A stretch of DNA of 64,000 bases from Cavia porcellus (lineage: Eukaryota > Chordata > Mammalia > Rodentia > Caviidae): contig NW_026947546.1 in NCBI RefSeq assembly GCF_034190915.1, forward strand, positions 930,001 to 994,000. The letters run 5' to 3'. The notes below the pieces were generated by a model, which saw nothing but the letters and a program-made list of their open reading frames with translations, made no database searches and was not told the origin of the DNA. Shown piece by piece: positions 54,926 through 64,000 of this stretch (positions are counted from its first letter, which is position 1; each line of letters begins with the position of its first letter). Position numbers and translations under genes: made by a program.

Positions 54926-57900
54926 ACCACCCCGCGATGTTTTTCAGAAACCTATCCTACATTGCCACTGCATGTTCCCTGACCTCCCCATGCTGACCAC
55001 CCCGCGGTGCTTTTCTCCAACCTAAATTGCCACTCACTGCCTATCCTAATTCAGACCCTCCGATTCACACCACCCCGTGATGTTTTTCACACTCCTAGTA
55101 GTGAATGTAATGTAACACACACCCATACAATGCGCACCACCCCGTGATATTTTTCTCACTCCTACGAGTGAATGTAATGTAACACACACCCATACAATGC
55201 GCACCACCCCGTGATGTTTTTCTCACTCCTACTAGTGAATGTAGTGTAACACACACCCATACAATGCGCACCACCCCGTGATGTTTTTCTCACTCCTACT
55301 AGTGAATCTAATGTAACACACACCCATACAATGCGCACCACCCCGCGATGTTTTTCAGAATACTATCCTACATTGCCACTGCATGTTCCCTGACCTCCCC
55401 ATGCTGACCACCCCGCGGGGCTTTTCTCCATCCTACATTGCCACTCACTGCCTTTCCTAATTCAGACCCTCCGATTCACACCACCCCATGATGTTTTTCT
55501 CACTCCTATCAGTGAATGTAATGTAACACACACCCATACAATGCGAACCACCCTGTGATGTTTTTCTCACTCCTAAAAGTGAATGTAATGTAACACACAC
55601 CCATACAATGCGCACCACACCGTGATGTTTTTCTCACTCCTACTAGTGAATGTAATGTAACACACACCCATACAATGCGCACCACCCCGTGATGTTTTTC
55701 TCACTCCTACTAGTGAATGTAATGTAACACACACCCATACAATGCGCACCACCCCGTGATGTTTTTCTCACTCCTACGAGTGAATGTAATGTAACACACA
55801 TCCATACAATGCCCACCACCCCGTGATGTTTTTCTCACTCCTACTAGTGAATGTAATGTAACACACACCCATACAATGCGCACCACCCCGTGATGTTTTT
55901 CTCACTCCTACTAGTGAATGTAATGTAACACACACCCATACAATGCGCACCACCCCGTGATGTTTTTCTCACTCCTACTAGTGAATCTAATGTAACACAC
56001 ACCCATACAATGCGCACCACCCCGTGATGTTTTTCTCACTCCTACTAGTGAATCTAATGTAACACACACCCATACAATGCGCACCACCCCGTGATGTTTT
56101 TCTCACTCCTACTAGTGAATCTAATGTAACACACACCCATACAATGTGCACCACCCGTGATGTTTTTCTCACTCCTACTAGTGAATGTAATGTAACACAC
56201 ACACATACAATGCGCACCACCCCGTGATGTTTTTCTCACTCCTACTAGTGAATGTAATGTAACACACACCCATACAATGCGCACAACCCCGTGATATTTT
56301 TTTCACTGCTACTAGTGAATGTAATGTAACACACACCCATACAATGCGCACCACCCCGTGATGTTTTTCTCACTCCTATTAGTGAATGTAATGTAACACA
56401 CACCCATACAATGCGAACCACCCCGTGATGTTTTTCTCACTCCTACTAGTGAATGTAATGTAACACACACCCATACTATGCGCACCACACCGTGATGTTT
56501 TTCTCACTCCTACTAGTGAATCTAATGTAACACACACCCATACAATGCGCACCACCCCGTGATGTTTTTCTCACTCCTACTAGTGAATGTAATGTAACAC
56601 ACACCCATACAATGCGCACCACCCCGTGATGTTTTCTCACTCCTATTAGTGAATGTAATGTAAAACACACCCATACAATGCGCACCACCCCGTGATGTTT
56701 TTCTCACTCCTACTAGTGAATCTAATGTAACACACACCCATACAATGCGCAATACCCCGCGATGTTTTTCAGAAACCTATCCTACATTGCCACTGCATGT
56801 TCCCTGACCTCCCCATGCTGACCACCCGGCGGTGCTTTTCTCCAACCTAAATTGCCACTCACTGCCTATCCTAATTCAGACCCTCCGATTCACACCACCC
56901 CGTGATGTTTTTCTCACTCCTAGTAGTGAATGTAATGTAACACACACCCATACAATGCGCACCACCCCGTGATGTTTTTCTCACTCCTACGAGTGAATGT
57001 AATGTAACACACACCCATACAATGCGCACCACCCCGTGATATTTTTCTCACTCCTACTAGTGAATGTAATGTAACACACACCCATAAAATGCGCACCACC
57101 CCGTGATGTTTTTCTCACTCCTACTAGTGAATCTAATGTAATACACACCCATACAATGCGCACCACCCCGCGATGTTTTTCAGAATCCTATCCTACATTG
57201 ACACTGCATGTTCCCTGACCTCCCCATGCTGACCACCCCGCGGGGCTTTTCTCCATCCTACATTGCCACTCACTGCCTTTCCTAATTCAGACCCTCCGAT
57301 TCACACCACCCCATGATGTTTTTCTCACTCCTATTAGTGAATGTAATGTAACACACACCCATACAATGCGCACCACCCCGAGATGTTTTTCTCACTCCTA
57401 CTAGTGAATGTAATGTAACACACACCCATACAATGCGCACCACCCCGTGATGTTTTTCTCACTCCTACTAGTGAATGTAATGTAACACACACCCATACAA
57501 TGCGCACCACCCCGTGATGTTTTTCTGACTCCTACTAGTGAATGTAATGTAACACACACCCATACAATGCGCACCACCCCGTGATGTTTTCTCACTCCTA
57601 TTAGTGAATGTAATGTAAAACACACCCATACAATGCGCACCACCCCGTGATGTTTTTCTCACTCCTACTAGTGAATCTAATGTAACACACACCCATACAA
57701 TGCGCACCACCCCGTGATGTTTTTCTCACTCCTACTAGTGAATGTAATGTAACACACACCCATACAATGCGCACCACCCCGTGATGTTTTTCTCACTCCT
57801 ACTAGTGAATGTAATGTAACACACACCCATACAATGCAAACCACCCCGTGATGTTTTTCTCACTCCTACTAGTGAATCTAATGTAACACACACCCATACA

Positions 57901-60900
57901 ATGCGCACCACACCGTGATGTTTTTCTCACTCCTACTAGTGAATCTAATGTAACACACACCCATACAATGCGCACCACCCCGTGATATTTTTCTCACTCC
58001 TACGAGTGAATGTAATGTAACACACACCCATACAATGCGCACCACCCCGTGATGTTTTTCTCACTCCTACGAGTGAATGTAATGTAACACACACCCATAC
58101 AATGCGCACCACCCCGTGATGTTTTTCTCACTCCTAATATTAAATGTAATGTAACACACACCCATACAATGCGCACCACCCCGTGATGTTTTTCTCACTC
58201 CTACTAGTGAATGTAATGTAACACACACCCATACAATGCGCACCACCCCGTGATGTTTTTCTCACTCCTACTAGTGAATGTAATATAACAAACACCCATA
58301 CAATGCGCACCACCCCGTGATGCTTTTCTCACTCCTACTAGTGAATGTAATGTAACACACACCCATACAATGCGCACCACCCCGTGATGTTTTACTCACT
58401 CCTACTAGTGAATGTAATGTAACACACACCCATACAATGCGCACCACCCCGCGATGTTTTTCAGAATCCTATCCTACATTGCCACTGCAAGTTCCCTGAC
58501 CTCCCCATGCTGACCACCCCGCGGGGCTTTTCTCCATCCTACATTGCCACTCACTGCCTTTCCTAATTCAGACCCTCCGATTCACACCACCCCATGATGT
58601 TTTTCTCACTCCTATTAGTGAATGTAAAGTAACACACACCCATACAATGCGCACCACCCCGAGATGTTTTTCTCACTCCTACTAGTGAATGTAATGTAAC
58701 ACACACCCATACAATGCGCACCACCCCGTGATGTTTTTCTGACTCCTACTAGTGAATGTAATGTAACACACACCCATACAATGCGCACCACCCCGTGATG
58801 TTTTCTCACTCCTATTAGTGAATGTAATGTAAAACACACCCATACAATGCGCACCACCCCGTGATGTTTTTCTGACTCCTACTAGTGAATGTAATGTAAC
58901 ACACACCCATACAATGCGCACCACCCCGTGATGTTTTTCTTACTCCTACTAGTGAATGTAATGTAACACACACCCATACAATGCGCACCACCCCGTGATG
59001 TTTTTCTCACTCCTACTAGTGAATGTAATGTAACACACACCCATACAATGCAAACCACCCCGTGATGTTTTTCTCACTCCTACTAGTGAATGTAGTGTAA
59101 CACACACCCATACAATGCGCACCACCCCGTGATGTTTTTCTCACTCCTACTAGTGAATCTAATGTAACACACACCCATACAATGCGCACCACCCCGCGAT
59201 GTTTTTCAGAATACTATCCTACATTGCCACTGCATGTTCCCTGACCTCCCCATGCTGACCACCCCGCGGGGCTTTTCTCCATCCTACATTGCCACTCACT
59301 GCCTTTCCTAATTCAGACCCTCCGATTCACACCACCCCATGATGTTTTTCTCACTCCTATCAGTGAATGTAATGTAACACACACCCATACAATGCGAACC
59401 ACCCTGTAATGTTTTTCTCACTCCTACAAGTGAATGTAATGTAACACACACCCATACAATGCGCACCACACCGTGATGTTTTTCTCACTCCTACTAGTGA
59501 ATGTAATGTAACACACACCCATACAATGCGCACCACCCCGTGATGTTTTTCTCACTCCTACTAGTGAATGTAATGTAACACACACCCATACAATGCGCAC
59601 CACCCCGTGATGTTTTTCTCACTCCTACGAGTGAATGTAATGTAACACACATCCATACAATGCCCACCACCCCGTGATGTTTTTCTCACTCCTACTAGTG
59701 AATGTAATGTAACACACACCCATACAATGCGCACCACCCCGTGATGTTTTTCTCACTCCTACTAGTGAATGTAATGTAACACACACCCATACAATGCGCA
59801 CCACCCCGTGATGTTTTTCTCACTCCTACTAGTGAATCTAATGTAACACACACCCATACAATGCGCACCACCCCGTGATGTTTTTCTCACTCCTACTAGT
59901 GAATCTAATGTAACACACACCCATACAATGCGCACCACCCCGTGATGTTTTTCTCACTCCTACTAGTGAATCTAATGTAACACACACCCATACAATGTGC
60001 ACCACCCGTGATGTTTTTCTCACTCCTACTAGTGAATGTAATGTAACACACACACATACAATGCGCACCACCCCGTGATGTTTTTCTCACTCCTACTAGT
60101 GAATGTAATGTAACACACACCCATACAATGCGCACAACCCCGTGATATTTTTCTCACTGCTACTAGTGAATGTAATGTAACACACACCCATACAATGCGC
60201 ACCACCCCGTGATGTTTTTCTCACTCCTATTAGTGAATGTAATGTAACACACACCCATACAATGCGAACCACCCCGTGATGTTTTTCTCACTCCTACTAG
60301 TGAATGTAATGTAACACACACCCATACAATGCGCACCACACCGTGATGTTTTTCTCACTCCTACTAGTGAATCTAATGTAACACACACCCATACAATGCG
60401 CACCACCCCGTGATGTTTTTCTCACTCCTACTAGTGAATGTAATGTAACACACACCCATACAATGCGCACCACCCCGTGATGTTTTCTCACTCCTATTAG
60501 TGAATGTAATGTAAAACACACCCATACAATGCGCACCACCCCGTGATGTTTTTCTCACTCCTACTAGTGAATCTAATGTAACACACACCCATACAATGCG
60601 CAATACCCCGCGATGTTTTTCAGAAACCTATCCTACATTGCCACTGCATGTTCCCTGACCTCCCCATGCTGACCACGCGGCGGTGCTTTTCTCCAACCTA
60701 AATTGCCACTCACTGCCTATCCTAATTCAGACCCTCCGATTCACACCACCCCGTGATGTTTTTCTCACTCCTAGTAGTGAATGTAATGTAACACACACCC
60801 ATACAATGCGCACCACCCCGTGATGTTTTTCTCACTCCTACGAGTGAATGTAATGTAACACACACCCATACAATGCGCACCACCCCGTGATATTTTTCTC

Positions 60901-63640
60901 ACTCCTACTAGTGAATGTAATGTAACACACACCCATAAAATGCGCACCACCCCGTGATGTTTTTCTCACTCCTACTAGTGAATCTAATGTAATACACACC
61001 CATACAATGCGCACCACCCCGCGATGTTTTTCAGAATCCTATCCTACATTGACACTGCATGTTCCCTGACCTCCCCATGCTGACCACCCCGCGGGGCTTT
61101 TCTCCATCCTACATTGCCACTCACTGCCTTTCCTAATTCAGACCCTCCGATTCACACCACCCCATGATGTTTTTCTCACTCCTATTAGTGAATGTAATGT
61201 AACACACACCCATACAATGCGCACCACCCCGAGATGTTTTTCTCACTCCTACTAGTGAATGTAATGTAACACACACCCATACAATGCGCACCACCCCGTG
61301 ATGTTTTTCTCACTCCTACTAGTGAATGTAATGTAACACACACCCATACAATGCGCACCACCCCGTGATGTTTTTCTGACTCCTACTAGTGAATGTAATG
61401 TAACACACACCCATACAATGCGCACCACCCCGTGATGTTTTCTCACTCCTATTAGTGAATGTAATGTAAAACACACCCATACAATGCGCACCACCCCGTG
61501 ATGTTTTTCTCACTCCTACTAGTGAATCTAATGTAACACACACCCATACAATGCGCACCACCCCGTGATGTTTTTCTCACTCCTACTAGTGAATGTAATG
61601 TAACACACACCCATACAATGCGCACCACCCCGTGATGTTTTTCTCACTCCTACTAGTGAATGTAATGTAACACACACCCATACAATGCAAACCACCCCGT
61701 GATGTTTTTCTCACTCCTACTAGTGAATCTAATGTAACACACACCCATACAATGCGCACCACACCGTGATGTTTTTCTCACTCCTACTAGTGAATCTAAT
61801 GTAACACACACCCATACAATGCGCACCACCCCGTGATATTTTTCTCACTCCTACGAGTGAATGTAATGTAACACACACCCATACAATGCGCACCACCCCG
61901 TGATGTTTTTCTCACTCCTACGAGTGAATGTAATGTAACACACACCCATACAATGCGCACCACCCCGTGATGTTTTTCTCACTCCTAATATTAAATGTAA
62001 TGTAACACACACCCATACAATGCGCACCACCCCGTGATGTTTTTCTCACTCCTACTAGTGAATGTAATGTAACACACACCCATACAATGCGCACCACCCC
62101 GTGATGTTTTTCTCACTCCTACTAGTGAATGTAATATAACACACACCCATACAATGCGCACCACCCCGTGATGCTTTTCTCACTCCTACTAGTGAATGTA
62201 ATGTAACACACACCCATACAATGCGCACCACCCCGTGATGTTTTACTCACTCCTACTAGTGAATGTAATGTAACACACACCCATACAATGCGCACCACCC
62301 CGCGATGTTTTTCAGAATCCTATCCTACATTGCCACTGCAAGTTCCCTGACCTCCCCATGCTGACCACCCCGCGGGGCTTTTCTCCATCCTACATTGCCA
62401 CTCACTGCCTTTCCTAATTCAGACCCTCCGATTCACACCACCCCATGATGTTTTTCTCACTCCTATTAGTGAATGTAATGTAACACACACCCATACAATG
62501 CGCACCACCCCGAGATGTTTTTCTCACTCCTACTAGTGAATCTAATGTAACACACACCCATACAATGTGCACCACCCCGTGATATTTTTCTCACTCCTAC
62601 GAGTGAATGTAATGTAACACACACCCATACAATGCGCACCACCCCGTGATGTTTTTCTCACTCCTACGAGTGAATGTAATGTAACACACACCCATACAAT
62701 GCGCACCACCCCGTGATGTTTTTCTCACTCCTAATATTAAATGTAATGTAACACACACCCATACAATGCGCACCACCCCGTGATGTTTTTCTCACTCCTA
62801 CTAGTGAATGTAATGTAACACACACCCATACAATGCGCACCACCCCGTGATGTTTTTCTCACTCCTACTAGTGAATGTAATATAACACACACCCATACAA
62901 TGCGCACCACCCCGTGATGCTTTTCTCACTCCTACTAGTGAATGTAATGTAACACACACCCATACAATGCGCACCACCCCGTGATGTTTTACTCACTCCT
63001 ACTAGTGAATGTAATGTAACACACACCCATACAATGCGCACCACCCCGCGATGTTTTTCAGAATCCTATCCTACATTGCCACTGCATGTTCCCTGACCTC
63101 CCCATGCTGACCACCCCGCGGGGCTTTTCTCCATCCTACATTGCCACTCACTGCCTTTCCTAATTCAGACCCTCCGATTCACACCACCCCATGATGTTTT
63201 TCTCACTCCTATTAGTGAATGTAATGTAACACACACCCATACAATGCGCACAACCCCGAGATGTTTTTCTCACTCCTACTAGTGAATGTAATGTAACACA
63301 CACCCATACAATGCGCACCACCCCGTGATGTTTTTCTCACTCCTACTAGTGAATGTAATGTAACACACACCCATACAATGCAAACCACCCCGTGATGTTT
63401 TTCTCACTCCTACTAGTGAATCTAATGTAACACACACCCATACAATGCGCACCACACCGTGATGTTTTTCTCACTCCTACTAGTGAATCTAATGTAACAC
63501 ACACCCATACAATGCGCACCACCCCGTGATGTTTTTCTCACTCCTACTAGTGAATGTAATGTAACACACACCCATACAATGCAAACCACCCCGTGATGTT
63601 TTTCTCACTCCTACTAGTGAATCTAATGTAACACACACCC
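54926..63640. repeat. Epsilon domain: 19-4-17-9 higher-order repeat of 3,851 bp
   Basis: B starts are at 54926, 55337, 56751, 57162, 58443, 59188, 60602, 61013, 62294 and 63040. Units are 55337-59187 (3,851 bp) and 59188-63039 (3,852 bp). Markers include acacatcc, caatgcccacc, aatgtgcaccacccgtg, gcacaacccc, aataccccgcg at B, aatacacaccc, ccccgagatg, gcaaacc, cctaatattaaatg, aatataac, gatgcttttc and gttttactc. B at 55337 and 59188 has its own subtype, cagaatac. The last 9-A interval differs between units: in the first it resembles the lead-in to 55337, in the second it repeats the end of the 17-A interval. This is the longest higher-order repeat in the window. Confidence 0.9.
62294..63039. repeat. 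Local 746-bp rearranged interval in epsilon
   Basis: This interval (pair plus 9 A) begins with the first two A of the 17-A interval (ccatgatg, ccgagatg) and then jumps to its last seven A (gatattt, acgag twice, taatattaaatg, aatataac, gatgctttt, gttttactc). Eight A are missing, including the 66-bp one: 1,281 - 746 = 535 = 8 x 67 - 1. A shift of 746 bp aligns it with the end of the preceding interval. It is a further footprint of unequal crossover. Confidence 0.85.
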
Positions 63641-64000
63641 ATACAATGCGCACCGCCCCGTGATGTTTTTCTCACTCCTACTAGTGAATCTAATGTAACA
63701 CACACCCATACAATGCGCACCACCCCGTGATGTTTTTCTCACTCCTACTAGTGAATGTAATGTAACACACACCCATACAATGCGCACCACCCCGTGATGT
63801 TTTCTCACTCCTATTAGTGAATGTAATGTAAAACACACCTATACAATGCGCACCACCCCATGATGTTTTTCTCACTCCTACTAGTGAATCTAATGTAACA
63901 CACACCCATACAATGCGCACCACCCCGCGATGTTTTTCAGAAACCTATCCTACATTGCCACTGCATGTTCCCTGACCTCCCCATGCTGACCACCCCGCGG
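63641..64000. repeat. Return to gamma-type sequence at the right edge, ending inside a B+C pair
   Basis: From about 63,640 the markers accgccccgtg, a T4 66-bp monomer, taaaacacacct and ccccatgatg match 54,650-54,925 with an 8,993-bp offset, leading to B at 63919 (cagaaacc). B is complete (63919-63988) and C is cut after 12 bases. The array continues beyond the window. Confidence 0.88.

Larger units (their letters stand above)
1..64000. repeat. Satellite DNA array filling the whole window (67-bp A monomers punctuated by 143-bp B+C pairs)
   Basis: Every line of the window reads as head-to-tail copies of a 67-bp monomer in one orientation, interrupted at intervals by a fixed pair of diverged monomers. 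I located 88 B starts and measured every interval. Each equals 143 + n x 67 bp, with n from 4 to 26, apart from small deletions that I could find in the sequence. The total (769 full A, 87 full B+C pairs, two edge partials, minus 84 bp of deletions) equals 64,000, so no unexplained insertion remains. Neither edge shows unique flanking sequence, so the true array is longer. No gene-like sequence breaks it. A heterochromatic location in a eukaryote is inferred from the general behaviour of such arrays. The family and species are not identified. Confidence 0.98.

Noticed and set aside
26378..63923. About 70 minus-strand ORFs of 70-102 codons, plus those at 9616-11995, 22226-24605 and 38343-38634
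   Set aside because: They are translations of the satellite in shifted frames, overlap each other in two frames, and begin and end wherever monomer variants remove or add the stop cluster. No domain, signal peptide or codon bias suggests a gene.
1..64000. CRISPR array
   Set aside because: The periodicity is regular, but the repeats are contiguous with no unique spacers, the unit is 67 bp, and there are no cas genes.
1..64000. CENP-B box (TTCG....A..CGGG type)
   Set aside because: The few ttcg occurrences (ctattcgtgaat) lack the A and the CGGG at the required spacing on either strand, so a centromeric role cannot be argued from this motif.
1..64000. Telomeric or simple-sequence DNA
   Set aside because: No (TTAGGG)n-like run is present, and the CA run inside A is only about 10 bp long.
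1..64000. tRNA, rRNA or other structural RNA gene
   Set aside because: No cloverleaf or conserved rRNA segment is visible. The only inverted repeats are the 5-bp stem in A and the 10-bp palindrome in C, too small for an RNA gene.
1..64000. Gene encoding a repeat protein (one long ORF across monomers)
   Set aside because: Monomer length is not a multiple of three, stops recur in every frame within three monomers, and the longest ORF in 64 kb is 102 codons.
1..64000. A previously undescribed defence or mobile gene system
   Set aside because: There is no coding capacity for one. The only unusual content is the organisation of the satellite itself.

Overview
The whole 64-kb window is one uninterrupted tandem-repeat (satellite) array. 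I found no protein-coding gene, structural RNA gene, transposon, CRISPR array or telomeric repeat. Organisation of this kind (short AT/C-rich monomers, nested higher-order repeats, >64 kb of pure array) points to eukaryotic constitutive heterochromatin, such as a pericentromeric, centromeric or subtelomeric satellite. Nothing here identifies the species. I do not recognise the monomer as a named satellite family.

Building blocks. Monomer A is 67 bp. Monomers B (70 bp) and C (73 bp) are diverged relatives that occur only as an adjacent B+C pair of 143 bp. I located 88 B starts, the last pair being cut by the window end. Counting A monomers between them gives 769 full A monomers, 87 full B+C pairs, a 38-bp partial A at the left edge and 82 bp of the last pair at the right edge. 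That is 64,084 bp, and the 84 bp of small deletions I can name brings it to exactly 64,000. Every base is therefore explained by three monomer types.

Higher-order layout. The spacing of B+C pairs, in A monomers, defines local higher-order repeats (HORs). Alpha is 7-4-8 (1,702 bp); its variant alpha' is 7-4-6-4-8 (2,658 bp). Beta is 4-23 (2,088 bp) with longer forms 4-25 and 4-26. Gamma is 7-9-11 (2,234 bp). Epsilon is 19-4-17-9 (3,851 bp). Left to right: an irregular flank (1-1253), alpha (1254-8673), beta (8674-13633), a junction (13634-14006), alpha again (14007-21283), beta (21284-26243), gamma (26244-31416), an epsilon fragment (31417-33000), alpha' (33001-37400), beta (37401-40272), gamma (40273-46479), an alpha/beta fragment (46480-50085), gamma (50086-54925), epsilon (54926-63640) and a return to gamma-type sequence (63641-64000).

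History visible in the sequence. About 12.2 kb (around 1397-13633) recurs at 14007-26243 with a 12,610-bp offset and shares nearly every private variant I checked. A second large duplication (offset 9,880, then 9,813 bp) links about 36.6-41.3 kb with 46.5-51.1 kb. Hybrid intervals mark unequal crossovers. The short ORFs on the minus strand are a by-product of the repeat: 67 is 1 modulo 3, and all minus-strand stops of monomer A fall in one frame, so open stretches of about 67 codons appear automatically. There is no gene set and so no pathway to describe. What is of interest is array architecture and turnover.
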